Source: Anoplolepis gracilipes (taxonomy: Eukaryota > Arthropoda > Insecta > Hymenoptera > Formicidae). From it: 64,000 nucleotides of DNA. A program made the position numbers and the translations under genes. Numbering within the stretch: position 1 is the stretch's first letter; each line of letters begins with the position of its first letter. Below, piece by piece: positions 13,086 through 26,838 of the stretch. The notes beneath the pieces are model-generated. The model ran no database searches. It saw only the letters and a program-made list of their open reading frames with translations, and had not been told where the DNA came from. Location of the stretch: positions 8,653,001 through 8,717,000 of the forward strand of contig NC_132978.1 in assembly GCF_047496725.1 (NCBI RefSeq), written 5' to 3'.

Positions 13086-16000
13086 TATATTATAATATTT
13101 TTTAAGAATCGTGAAAATGATAAGTTTAAAATAAAAATATAGATATATAAAGAACAGTAAAAAGACTGCAGATAATTTAATTTATTATTAGATAATCTCC
13201 ATTCTTCTCGAAAGTTACTAAATTGTACTATCTCTAGATGAGATAGGAGAGACATTTCGTAATGTCGAAATGTGCAAGAAGTTTGTGATCACGTTCGTGA
13301 TTTTATCTCGAGCGAGGAGAGCATGGTGAAATTTATTATCAAAATTCATTACGCGAAAGAGCACGGTTTGTAAACTGTTGGTGCGCGGATAAGTGCGTAA
13401 GAAATGGGCGCGAGGTTGGTCGATTATTCCTCGAGAATCTGGTCACGTTGCCGGCTTGTTCTCCGACTCGTTACGAAATCCGTGGAAATGCCGCGTTTCA
13501 TTACACCGTGAGGTGATAAAGCTGCACTGTACGGTTTTGCAGGCACGAAACGAAGCGTTTCGTGTATCGTTAGATGGGGAACAAAAGTTTCAAGGACGCA
13601 GATAAATTTTGAGAATACGCTCGTTTACGTCGAGAATGTTTATGAGCGCGTACATAGTAACGACAAGACGACCGTTACTATTGTATATTCATGTTCATGA
13701 ATACGAATAAATTGCGCAACTAGAAGGATGCTTGAGTCCAAGTTAATGCTTCTTGTTTCGAGTAAATGCCACAAAACGAATCCATTTGATGGTGTATTAT
13801 TTAACGGTGAGAACGTTCAAGAGAATATATGACATTTAATTAATTTGGAAATAATATGGAAAAGAAGTATACGAGAGAGAGATAATATCCCTGAAAAGCA
13901 CTTTCATTTCAACTTGCTTATCGACGTCGAGTCGTTATCATTAACATCGAATCTGAAGAAATGGAGGCCACGCGACGTGGAATGCATGTGCATGTCGATT
14001 GCAAGCCAACATCATCGCGAAGGCTGCGTGCATCCTTCGCATCGTCTACGAGTGACGCTATCCTTCGAATTTATTTCGGGACAATATCTTCAAGGATACA
14101 CCGTCTACTATCTTGCTCGTTTCCGAGAGAGAAAATTCCGTCTGTAGGATTTTAATCGCGACTTCCATACTACATTTATGGCCGAAATAAAAAGTGCATC
14201 TCGTGGACCAACCTGGCGCGGTTACATTCTTACGTAGATACACTCGTGTAAGAACCTCTTAAAACCATATAAAAAGAAGAAGTAAAGTATAGAGAAGCTA
14301 CAGCTTATCAGCTCTTCCCTGAGCGACCCGTCGCGACGTTGTTTACTTTGATTATCATGGATCCGGAGAATGCTCAGATATTCATTGTTTACGTGATGCA
14401 TCAAGCCGCTATCTCGACTAAGGTTTCTCCGTGCACGTAACCAAGACGATATACATGCACTTGACCAGTGATAACGTAACAAAGATGATCTCATATTCAT
14501 TGCAGAACAAATCGTCTATTGTGCGTGTACGGCTTTTTATTTAAAATGTCATCTCTCAGTAGTATAATTTTAATCTATTTAAGGATAACAACATTTTTTT
14601 ATTCATATGTCTTTATCAGCAGTACGAGATTTTGTTTCACGTATTTTTTCAGTAATGTTTGATTAACCGAGGCTTTCTCACCGTAGAATTCCGTAGGGTG
14701 CGATATCGGGTCAGTATTCCTTTCGCTTTCACGACTGTATTCGTGGGTGCCTCTGTTGCGTCACGTTTGCGAGAGAAGAGAGATTCTTACCTGTGTGATC
14801 CCGAACCGCCTCGTGATTAATCGTTGCCATTCGTTGCCGTGGGCGATCGGCAAGGTAGCCGCTACAGCTGGTCGCCCGACACCTTCTCACGATAAAAATT
14901 TGGGCGCGCGCGCGACTACGATTAACATCTGTGAGAATAATCGAGGAAATGCTCGAGAAAGAGAGAGATAGAGGCTTTGATTTAAATGTCGCGACGCTTA
15001 GATCTCGGAAAGATACATCCGCAATGTAGTCTTCCCGTTGTAGTCCCACGTGGATATTAATTGTCTCGAGATTGTATTGCAGCGATTATCTCCGAAAGAG
15101 ACGTCAAATCAGGGCGTTTTACAACAAGAGATATTAAAATTAAGAAACTAAAATATCTTTTTAAAGATCTTCTCAAGATTTATTCGTATTATTTAATATT
15201 TTGAATATCTTGTCACATGTTAACTTTAGATTACATTAATAGTTCAAATTTCAATCTAATTGAGACATTTATCCATAGATATCTCCTTCTAAATAATAAT
15301 TATGATTCTATTCATTTCATTCAGAGTTTGAATAAATTTAGTTAGTTAAAATTAACATTAATATAAAATTAACATAAATTTGATACAAATTCGATTTCTC
15401 TCGTAATTTTATTTTTTACATATTCCTTTTTATTAAATATATTAATAATTTCCGTAAGCCCGTTTTACATTTCTACAGCCTGTTAATCGTTTTACTCGGT
15501 TCTAAACTTCGCTACGACGCGAATAAAGTCGCTCGTAAAGCGCGACACCGCAAAAGTCACATCGCACTGACGCTTTTGTGTGCTTTTACTAGTCCATCTC
15601 GTCAGCGGCGTTATGCAACGTCAGTAAAATGGTAACGCGTATCCGTGCATCGCTCGTGGAATTCGTGTCATAGAGATGCAAGCCAACGGTTGATCGTGAA
15701 CAAACAAGAGTTTCTGCAACGTAATATATCACGTGCATCCGCATAATTTGGTTTCGCTTGATGTAAAAAAGTCGGATAAAAAAAAAGGTAATAAAAGAAA
15801 GTTTTCTTCGAAGTAATAGGGTCATTTCTCGAATTGTGAGCAGAGAGAAATTAAGTTTCAAATACTTGAATGACTCTACGACGAGTATAATAAAAATTAC
15901 TACGTACATATATATATATATATATCTATATTCAATGAAGCAGTCGCGTGCAGCGGCTTCAAGCTCGAGTTTCTCGACGATCGCGGTGACCTATTTTTTC

Positions 16001-19000
16001 AAATGCCACTGGCCCCTCTGCTAGGATAGAAATTTTCGGCGATATTTTTGGATCGGTGTGGTGTAATTCATAGCCGGGAAGACGATGCGGCACATGCACC
16101 GCAGTTCGCGGAGGACGGATGATCTAGGCACGGTTTCCTTTTTTAATCGGGCGCGTCCGCGAAAAGTCGGCCACGATCCCGGCCGGTCACGCGAAGTTTC
16201 GTTGAACCTCCCGTTAAAGTTAATAACAAGTCGCTCCCTTTGCCAGGATCGATGTTTGATTAAGAACGCGAGATTGCCCGAGTGTGTAATGCTCGTTCGC
16301 GTAAACGGATACCTCGTGCCTCGTTTAAGAACGCGGCCTCCCCTGTTCGACGTTTAAGTAGATCACCCACCGGTGGCATAGTTTACCGTATATATATGTA
16401 TATATATATATCGCTGCCACAAGCTTCCTGCTTCGCGTGAATCGGAACAATGACCTGAAAAACGTACACTTGGCAATAAATAAAGCTTCCGTTCGCTACC
16501 TCTTTGTCGAAACATGTTATTATTCGGATCGTATTCGGAGTTTTACAGAAGGCTAAGACTAAGATAAAATATAAGATAGATTCTTTTGTTATTTATATTT
16601 CCAAAGCTTAATTTATTTTTAATTAATTTTCTTCAATATTGAAATAACCATTATTTCTGAACTGACAGAAAAGAAAAGTGTACGCTTTATGCACTTGAAA
16701 CCTCTGTGCCTTCAAGCGTCTTTGGATTACAATGTCTCTTAGAGTGATTATCGCTTAACAAAGAAGGCGGAAGCAATATCGCGACTTGAGGCTTCCGCGA
16801 TAGCGACCTAATCGCAACGTCGTAAAGTCACGCCTCGCGATCGACGGTATTACGTAAAATGCTATCGCTTACGCCATTGATGATGTACTGTCGCGGAGGC
16901 GAGAGAATCCTCTTGGTCCCTTTGCGTGCCTTTTAATCGCGGATAACGCGCTCTTTACTTCCCCGTAATGGGTGGCTTGTCCGAGCAATAATGCATCGAT
17001 TGCTCGCGCGATTCGCCGGCTCGGTGCACTCGGGCGTTGCGATCCTCTCCGAGGAACTTGAAGCTCGACCGCGATAATCATAGTAATTTTCTAGTGGTCG
17101 GCGTTGTGTCGCGACTTTTTAAATGACGACGACGCCGCCGCCTCCTCTGGAATCCTCGGATCGCGGCGCACGCAGCTGCACTCGAATCATTGTCATTGCG
17201 TACATCTGCGTAGGGCGTTCACGCTATCGCTTCACCGTAATCTAAACGGCCGTACGATGAGATGCGACAAATATGTTTCTTATCTCTTATCGACTTAAAT
17301 TAAACGACACTTCGGAGTACCTCGTACCTTCTTAGAGATTAGCATTCTTTTTATGATAATTAAATAGCGTTATAGCGGATTTTAAAGTTGTAAGCTTTAT
17401 AATTATTAGCATTAAATATCGAGAATAAAAAGTAAACTTCGTTTATTTATTTGGATCCATTATAGAGACTCATTCATAGAAATTCTTCAATTTTAGATTA
17501 CTCAAATATGCTGTCATTATATTAATAGTCACATTTCTTATTTTGATATGCATAATTTGCCGAACTATTCATCGACGATTTTCGACAGCCGGCATACATA
17601 CTTTGGAACGAAAGAAATGCTCATCAAACGAACAAGCGAGAAAGCAGGCGAAAGGAACAAAGAAGAAAAACACGAAGAGAGTCGGCGAGGTTGCCAAGTC
17701 GTGTTTACATACCGTCTACGTGCGCCCCGAAGGGCCGTCGGTTAAGAGGCAAGTTTAACCCGATGCGAATCCGGTCGACATCACGGACTGAGGATCGTAT
17801 TCATGGCATAGTTGCAGTACCGAGCTCATTCGGACTGATCCTCTACAAAGGCTCTGCTTTGCAAAAGATTATGCTGCATATTAAGAAGCACTCTTTGTAA
17901 GTTGTTTGTACGACGAAGTCACGAAGCTGTCACGAAGTAGGAGACATTTGACATCCCCTTATTTGACGTATCATCATTGAAAGATGGAAGAAACTAACAG
18001 TAAGCTGCATATGGTGAAGAGGGTGTGTTCAAGGATAATACTACTTGCTGTCACTTTGTACATAACTTTTAAATTGCCATACAATTTAAGAAAGAAATAA
18101 TAAGGAAAGAAGAATGGTGTTAATGCGATGATTATATGTTGATTTATGCGGAGGATCATATTTTTCCCTCGTTCGTATGAATTTCTCAGATCATTTTGAG
18201 ATTTTCTTTAATAGACGTCGTGCGATAGATAGATAGATAAACAGATGATTCGATATACCATTCGAATTACCTTGAGTAACTAACTATCATGCTCCGTAGA
18301 GGAAATAAGCGATATTGTGGAAAGTGCGTAATGTCGGCGGTGAGTTATATTAGAGACCATCGCGGGAGACCGTGCGAATAAAATGCGTGCGATGTTGTCT
18401 AAATCTAATAAAAACTGCCGCTTAATGATCCCGCGCGCGGAAATCACTGGGCAATTACCGGGAGAATTAAGGACGATGCCTCGAGGGGCAATGCATTCGT
18501 ACCGAATATTTTCTCGAGGTTTTACCAGAGAACGGATTCCTTTTTGCTCGCATTTACCGTGCGCGTTATGGTGTGCAGCTTGCGTCCTCCCCATCGGATA
18601 CTATATACCCAACACATTTAACAACGCCACGTGTCTGTCGATGTGGCAAATGGCTTTTTACGCGTACACATATGTCTCAATTGCATCGATTTCTCGGGGT
18701 TATCGTTTCGAGCGACATGTGAATGGCTGAATTCTTTCATATAAAATGCACGCTAAATAATTACTAAGACAATAAAGATTAAATAAAAGTAGATTAATTG
18801 GATTCGGAGTCATTTAAAAAAAAGAGAGAATTCTGAATAGAGTAGTAATTGTATGATATAAAATATTATTGTATTAATTGTATTATATTAATATTGTATA
18901 ATATAAAATATTATTTTATTTTATTAACATGAAGCGTCGCTTTTGAAATTGTAAATGGCTGATAAAAGAAAAAAATTTGATCTGGAAAAGTATAATTTTC

Positions 19001-22000
19001 TTATTCTTATTGTATCAATGTATTATGTCGGATATTTTTAAAGCTTTTTTTAGCCGTTAAAATATTTTACAAAAATATTTACAAAAAGAGAGGAAAAATT
19101 ATTATCAGAACAAGTGTTGTTTGCGACTGTTATGTACACGATAGATAAGCTCCATTCATATACGCAATCTTATCGTTGCGTTTACATTCCATCATTGTTT
19201 CTTATTTTCTTTATTTTATTGATTTATTATTTTAAGAGCTCATTTAAAGCGTGTTTTTTTTATAAAACGTTACCGTTTCTAAAATATTCTTAAAATATTT
19301 TTACTGTGTGGTCCGGATTGTCAAAATTGTTTTTATCAAAGGATGCAGGAGACACATCAGAGTAGCAGGATCCATCCTTCTATCGGCAAATACTGTTAGT
19401 CATGATGCCTTTTATCCTGTGGCGTGATATAAATGCATTTCCAGTCGCAGTAGCGTATATAACATCGTTTCTCGTCACCTTCTTCCGTTATCTTTCGTGC
19501 TGTTGCGAGACAGGATATGGAAAGGGTTTTGTAAACTGCCAAGCTCGACACCCTCGTGGGATCGTCTGGCATTTAAACTATAACAAGCATGTGTCATTGC
19601 CTCGCTGAATTACTGCTATGCTAACACGTTAATCACCAGAATACTTATAGCTCTTTTAAATTAAAATCAGTAGAACATAAATTGGGAGAAAATTATAAAA
19701 AATAATTTTTACACAAAAAAACCTAACAAATTATATTGACAAGTTTTAATTTATTTTGTAAAAAATTTATATTGTTTTTATTTTAAATCTCTTCCACATA
19801 GATCTGTTTTAGACGTAATTTATTAAAAAATAGTAATATATATTCAAAATTACTAATTTGCTACTTTTAATTATTCTTCGAAAAAATGCAAAGATTATAA
19901 AAGTGAATCTCACGAAAAATATATGCGATCAATTTATATACACATATATCACTGGTGATCTTTATACAACAATGTGATCCGTGTTGCATGACAACGCGTT
20001 TTGAGTGCGTCGCGGATCGTTTAAACAGACTCAGTGAGTGTGGGGCCACATCGCCTTTGCGCGTTGACAGAGCAGCCTTTCGTTTACTCACGTGGTCGGG
20101 AATTTATTATTACTGCCAGCCTGGAAGCCGCAGGGGCGAACGAGGAGGAGGAGGAGGGGCTAATTATCTTTTGGAAAGGCGCGCGGATGTATGTTTGCTA
20201 TACCTGATCCTGCAATCTGTTCGATACGGCACCCCATGTGGAATTTGTCGGTAAGACTTTGAAGTGAAGTATCCCGTGAAAAATATGTCGGCGCGAGATA
20301 ATCAGATAATGGAATCTTCCTGCCGATTTTTTCCGTGTAACGAAACGAGATAGCCAAGTAATGCGTCTTGTTGTGTTTTATCATATGCTCTTTGTTCCGT
20401 ATCCTTTCTGATAATCCGGAGTGCGAATCCGAGCATCGCAGTAATCTTCCATCATCGAACGAAACTTTTACGTTTTGATATCGTACCTTTCGCTAAAGAT
20501 AATTGAAGTAAAATTTAGGGAACAATGAAAAATTGAAAATTATTTTAAAATTGTCATCCCACTGCTTTTAACGTCAATATAATTCTGAAAAAAATTACAC
20601 CAATAGATTGTCTAGGGAATGATTGTCTCCGGAAACGTGAATGTGTCCCAGATTATAAGGGCGCGTACGTTTGCGAAATGAACAATGATGATCTATCTCG
20701 TGACTTGGCGCGATTGGCCGTATTTCGGGGGATGAAAAATGTCGATCGCGCGTAATTTTCACAAGCATACACACACACACACACATACAGAAACATACGA
20801 ATGTAAATGAGGTCGCCACAGTAGTAAATGCTTATTGTCATTTGGAATGGATCGCGGGCACGCTCGGGTTGCGTTCTTGGACTTAATTACCCGCATGTTA
20901 CGGGCTGTTTATTATGCCCTGCTTTATCGTCCCCGAGCTGACGCAGTGCCCTGTTCCTAGGACAACCGGAGGAATTCATTTATTCATTAAGCGAACGGCC
21001 GGATTATATCGCACGATCCTGAAACTTTGCGAGAAGAGAACTCTTTCTTCTAATTATTTCTTACTGCTACGGCTGCAATTTCGTTCTCCAATTGAAACAT
21101 TTCAGATAATGAATGTTTCTTTGTGCACGATAAAAAAACCGGAAATTCCACGCTTGACCACTATATATATTATACATCTCGTGTTCCATTAAGCAATATA
21201 TATACATCCGGTTCATATTGGACATTCCATTCTTTCGCTTCTAGGTCGCATCAATTCTCCCGAGATGCCGAGCATCCTTTTAGAAAACTGTATCTCGAAA
21301 TGCTCGTGAATTGTTCCATTATTTGAGACAAAGGTATTTTATTAATATGTCTGAAGCAGATGAAAAAATTTTATATCAGTACAGAGTGAGATAAATTTTT
21401 TTTTTTTATGCAAGAGTTAAAGATGTAATCTATAAATAAAGAACCATTATTTGTAGATAAAAAATATCCTAAATCATTTTTTTCTAAATCTTTACTGACA
21501 AATTAAAAATTATAAAATTTTTAAAATTAATAGAGTTATATATATATAAAAAAATAAGAATTTAATTATTATTAGCGTATAAATCACAAAAGTTCGTGAT
21601 CCAGATTACAGAATAAAATTTAAGATTCGCAAAATTGAATCTTAATGAAATATTTCAGAAATTTTACACCCCTCTAAAATTAATTAATAATTAAAAATTC
21701 GCTTCTTTCGTACAAACAATAATTCTCATTTTAATTATATTATAATTTCTAACTATATATACAAAAAAATCACTATAAAATTATTTGATATCTTAATTAC
21801 ATTATCAGTATTGCAATAAACTGGCATCTATGAACTTTCTCCATTCAATCGGATATTGGTTCAGCTTGAACGACAAGAATGTTATCGCATACGTGGAACA
21901 CCAGGGGCAGCGAAAGTGTCGTGATCAGTGAACAGTGATTAATTAAAGAGTATGAGAATTAATAGACCGTTCTCGTCACGCGAGAGCAAGGCGTAGATGC

Positions 22001-22465
22001 GATTAAACCTGCTGAGACACCTGGTATGCACGTTTCTCAGGGTCCAGGTTTGGGAACACCTGCTCGCATAGTGCGAACGGCGGATAGCATCTCTCACAGC
22101 CTCTTCTCGGATTTACACCTCAATTCTTGCGGTGGCGCTTAATAATTCACTGTGCTTCACCGCCTTCTGCGGCTACTGATTTCATGAATCGGATTTTACT
22201 CCCACAGCACCTAACCGATAAGCGTCCAGCTTTATCGCCAGCGCGGTTACCTTTCGCACTTTTCTTTGCGGTTTCCGCTTTACAATGTTTACTCTAGACT
22301 GTTTGTTTTCTTAACTCATTCAAAGAGAGGAGATATCTAAGATCTTTTTTTAGAAATTAAAGAAGAACTATCACGGATTTATTGTACTCCTTTTTTATTA
22401 TTCATATGTATGTAAAATGTTTAAATTTTTCGAATATAAGACTTTTATTAATAATAATATTTACA

Positions 22466-22743
22466 AATAAATAGATAGGAAATTGGCGAATAAGAGTCAA
22501 CGCGGATATTAAGTATCGATTTCGCAGAAAAGCGACTTCGTCCGATATTTTTTCTCCCCCACATCTCTTTAGGAGGGGTTTCTAAAATTCTCAAAAATGA
22601 GAATAAACATCTTGGTGAAATACACCAAGGGAAAAATATGTGCCCTGTGCACTCATCAATTTCGCAGAATAAACTATTGTCTACGAAATTGACGCATTAA
22701 TATTCGCGTTGGCTCTTATTCGCCAGTTTCCTATTTGTTTATT
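22466..22743. mobile_element. 278-bp MITE-like element with 47-bp terminal inverted repeats
   Basis: The left arm (22466-22512) and the inverted right arm (22697-22743) match at 42 of 47 positions, including the shared core GGCGAATAAGAG. The interior of about 180 bp has no open frame. It contains a smaller inverted motif built on CAATTTCG. The ends are A/T-rich, so the target-site duplication cannot be read with confidence and the superfamily is not assigned. The structure is that of a non-autonomous DNA transposon. Confidence 0.75.
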
Positions 22744-23865
22744 TAAATTTTTGTTAATGTAAAATTTATATTAAAATTATTTTTTTATTTAGAAAAAAAA
22801 GTTAAAATTGATTTATATAATTTATATCGGTATCTCGAAATGTGTTAATGCTATCTTGTTAACTTAAATTTTTTTACGCATATTTTCTTACGCAATCTCA
22901 CAATTATTTCTTTCCGTTTCATTTTTAAATTACTTTCAAATTAATTATGCAAAAAATCTTTGAAGCTCGAACACAATCATTCTTATGCTTTTACACGTCC
23001 ATTCCGAAACATATTGTTTCAAAGGTACCGTATTCACAAATTGACATGCATCATATTTTAAGCGGATTTATTATGTAAGAAAAGGCAGCGGCTAAAGTCG
23101 TCGTAGATAATTATTCAAATTTGACATCTGTATTCGTTATCGCGCCTCGTCGCGCTCGTTATAGCTCACGACGCAGAGAATATGGCAGGTACATGTAATA
23201 AATAATTATTATGACGAGCATACATAGTATCTAACGGACTACCGAATTGTTCTGTGAATAATGTTGCCGGACGTGTTGGAAGATTCATTAAAATTCGTTG
23301 CGATTTGCGAGACGACTATAAAACGTAGCAAAAGAGATATTACGTGCGTTGTGTGCGATGCAGCTACAAATATTACGCATGATTTAGCGATCGATAACGG
23401 TATATTAATTCAAACGTATTATTACGTCACTTCTATTTACTTGAAAGAAAATAAAATAATTTAAGAAAAAAATAAATAAAGAAATTTTAATATAAGAATT
23501 TTTTTTTCTCATTTTATTTAATAATTAATATTTTTTTTATAAAATATGAATAAGACGAGAGAAAAATGTAAACAAGAGTGCATATTAAATATCACATTAA
23601 TGCACATATATATATATATGTTACATGATTAAAATTGTGATTATGAATTTCTTTATCATTAATTATTACAATCAGAATCTTGTATTTTTGGAAAGCTTTC
23701 GTTGAAAAGCAATAGGTTTAATATAATAAATAATTGATTTTTGATGTGTTTTTTAATCGATTCGTATATAGGAAAGCATTGTCCATAAGCAGTGTCATAA
23801 ATCTTCCGCGTGCGTGCGCACGCGGTCATAGTTTTTCCGTTTGCGAGTCGAGTTCTTTTCGCGTG

Positions 23866-23866
<1 letters not shown>

Positions 23867-23895
<29 letters not shown>
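23867..23895. repeat. CA/TG microsatellite
   Basis: About 14 AC dinucleotides at the edge of a CpG-rich patch. On the minus strand it yields an artefactual CV-repeat translation. Confidence 0.95.
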
Positions 23896-23898
<3 letters not shown>

Positions 23899-26830
23899 GA
23901 CGACAGTTTGGCGACAGTGGCGGCATTATGGCATGTCCAGGATGAAGTATATGAACGGTACAAGAAAAGGGAGCACGGGCTCGCGCGCGCACACGAAGAG
24001 AGAACTCGGGATGAGAGAAGAACAACCCACAGGGAGGGCGTTGAACTGCTGCCCGTGGCATTCCGCCGTGTTTCCACCGCCCCTCTCTCCCTTCGCCGAG
24101 GCTTCGCGCTTGTGGACGCATAGATGAATTTTTAGGCGTAGACGATAGATCACCCGAGTTGGAATACCGAGCGGAGCCCGTGCGTGTACATACGTTGTAC
24201 GCACGTGGTTAGCTTCTGCCGCCTCGTCGCGTCGATACTCGGAAAACGGCGACGTCAGCGGCCAGTCAGAAGATGTGCATCACTTTGACTTGCCGGGTTC
24301 CCCCTCGTCCCGTCGCGTCCTGCACGGTCTAAACTCGACGATGAGGGAACGTCGGTTCCTCGATTCGGCTCCTCGGTTGCCTCGTGTATTATCATCACGC
24401 GTCATGGTATAGTGTTGCGTACACGTTTTCGCCAGTCGTATTTCTTGCGTATAACGTGCGTCAGAATGGACGCGCCACTTTTGGTTTTATGGACGATCTC
24501 GCGGCAAATTTATCGCTGTATAAAGTGATAACAGTAGTTGTCGAAAAATGTCGATATACATACAATATCCCTAATATATAAATTGATATATTTTCTCAAC
24601 ATCTATTTTCAGAATTTGAGGATGATATTAATATATGCGACTCGGCATCCAAGTTTATTTTTGACATTACATTAAATGTTTCACTATTTTGCTTCGCTAT
24701 CTTTGAATATTTCCTTATATTGCGTCATTCGACGACAAATACTCGATGCACGTGAGAAATGCAGGTAGTGGTCAGGAGTTGATCGAACATTTTGATGATG
24801 CATCACGTACAGTGATGGCCGGAAAATGGTGACATTTGCGCGTAAAAGAGGGTCGCCTTGCTGGCGGTACATTGAATATTTTAGCGGTTTCTGGGTCAGG
24901 GGAAAATGATGTCAATGGTGAATTAACGCCGCTTTCGTTATTCCGTTGTCCACTCTGTCGCACGATGTAATAAACACGTGCATGCCGACACAATTAGCTA
25001 TACTTAAATTGCAATTATTTGAAAGTGCAATTGACGTCGTAATCCATGAAAATTTCTATGAAATAATAACCAATTTGAACCTTAGACACTATAAATGTAA
25101 TTTTTCGTATCAATTTTTTTATCTAAATAAACAAACACATTTTTTTTCTATTTGTGAAGCTGGAATTAATAACTCAGCGCAGGATTTATTATTTTAAAAT
25201 CGAGAAGATTAAATTTTTAAACTGCCATTCTCAAATTCTGAAAAAAAATATATCAAGTTCTTCGTTGCACAGAAAATTTTTCAATTATAAAAATATTTTG
25301 TTGTTATTATTATTACATTTATAATTCGACGAAATCGATAAATTCTCGGAATTTAATTCATTTTCTGCGAAATGAACAATCGTGAAAAGAGAGTGTTTAG
25401 ATCTTTTTTGTGTCATTCTTTGCCCATTTGTCATCGGCACGTTGATCCATTGCCATTGGATGGTCGCAGCGAAAGACGCGACGTGCACGCGATCAATCGT
25501 TGATGAGAAGCGGCGATGATAAAGCCTTATCACGAGAGGCTGGCGATGATAACGGCGTGGCTTCGGCGATGAAAATTAGGCCTCGCGTGTTGCTGGCCTC
25601 TCGACTTAATGTCTCACGTATTAATAGAGCGGAGCCGTTCGCTCATTCGTCGTTCCAAAGTACACAGCAGTCACGAATTAGGCCACAGCTGGATAAGGGC
25701 GATCTTTATGAGCGTACAGTGCCTCTCCTTGTCGTTCTCGACACCTGCCCGTGGACGTGTTTTTTCCTATCCACAAAGCGAATGCTCCTCATTCCTCAAC
25801 GAGGGCCATTTTTCTGCTCATTGAATTCCACGTGAGTGTATCAAGATATAACCGTGGGGCTCTCATTTAACTGTTGTTGCTTTTGCTGCTGTTACGAGCG
25901 CATAAGCCATCCAGCTCGTTTCCGCAAAGTTGCAACCCACCGGTTGCGTCGCATCGACTTGTTGGAAAACGAGCGATGCGTTAACTCGGCGAGCTTTACG
26001 CCCCGTACCTCCTGCTCCCCCTTTTTGCCTATACAATTGCAAAGCCGATGAACAGACACACAAGCCGCGTTCCTGGAAAGGGGCGGATTATTTTCGTCTA
26101 CGGCAAACGTTGCAAGGCCGCGTAATTCACGCACGCTTATTGCTGCGTGAATTTATTGCGACCGGTTGGTCGGCATGTGCCAAGGAATCGACCTGCTCGA
26201 TAACATAAATCGTCCGAAATAAAGCATCGATTGATTCGGGCATTTCAGGAATGACGTCATCTCTCAAATCTTCATTTCATTAAAATCACATCTTGTTCAA
26301 TGGAGTATACAACTTATAAAATAGCCCTTTTTCACACATTTCAAATATTTGTCTAAAATATAATAAAAAGACAATCTGTAGAATGGAAGTTTATTTTTGT
26401 AATGTTTCGAATGAGAAAAACCGCTCGATGCATACGCGGCGAATATTAGTATTTGGAGCATGAAGCTGCGCCGACTCATCATTGGTTCAAGTAATAAGCC
26501 CCGATGATAAGGTTTCATCGCTGCGCGAAAAAAAAGAAAAAAAAAAAAAAACGAGCATGTGGCGAGGACGCGACACAGACTCCCTTGCCCGGATCTTTCG
26601 CCTTAATCGCGCGTCCAATAAAAATGAGTAATGTTCCAAGAAAATATCGGAGCGGGCCGCGTTTCTCTCTCTCCCGGGGATGCGACTCGCGATAATACGT
26701 GGAACTATTAATGCTACTGAATTCCGGCATTGGCGAAGGCAAACCCGGCGATCCCATTTGCATTATCGCCGGAGGTCTAAGTGCACGCATAATTTATACT
26801 ATGGCGAGTTTCAGCCCCAGCTTCGGCGTG

Positions 26831-26838
26831 TATAAAAG
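26831..26838 (+). promoter_or_regulatory. Possible TATA box
   Basis: TATAAAAG, a strong match to the metazoan TATA element, sits in a CpG-rich patch with a GTCGTCTCGG stretch about 25-30 bp downstream. No coding exon was recognised after it, so this remains a motif-level candidate. Confidence 0.2.

Larger units (their letters stand above)
10029..22465. other. Non-coding stretch with CpG-rich patches
   Basis: No gene is supported. CpG-rich patches occur near 10080-10400, 11040-11420, 13390-14220, 15480-16500, 16780-17260, 18300-18720 and 20000-21010. Each carries short open frames on both strands with basic, low-complexity translations and no recognisable domain. Small AT or CA microsatellites lie near 10420, 12150, 13060, 15910, 16390 and 20765. 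The patches may be regulatory, but nothing in the sequence proves it. Confidence 0.55.

Noticed and set aside
23734..24204. Several overlapping frames on both strands
   Set aside because: They pass through a CA microsatellite and a CpG-rich patch. The multiple simultaneous frames indicate composition rather than coding.
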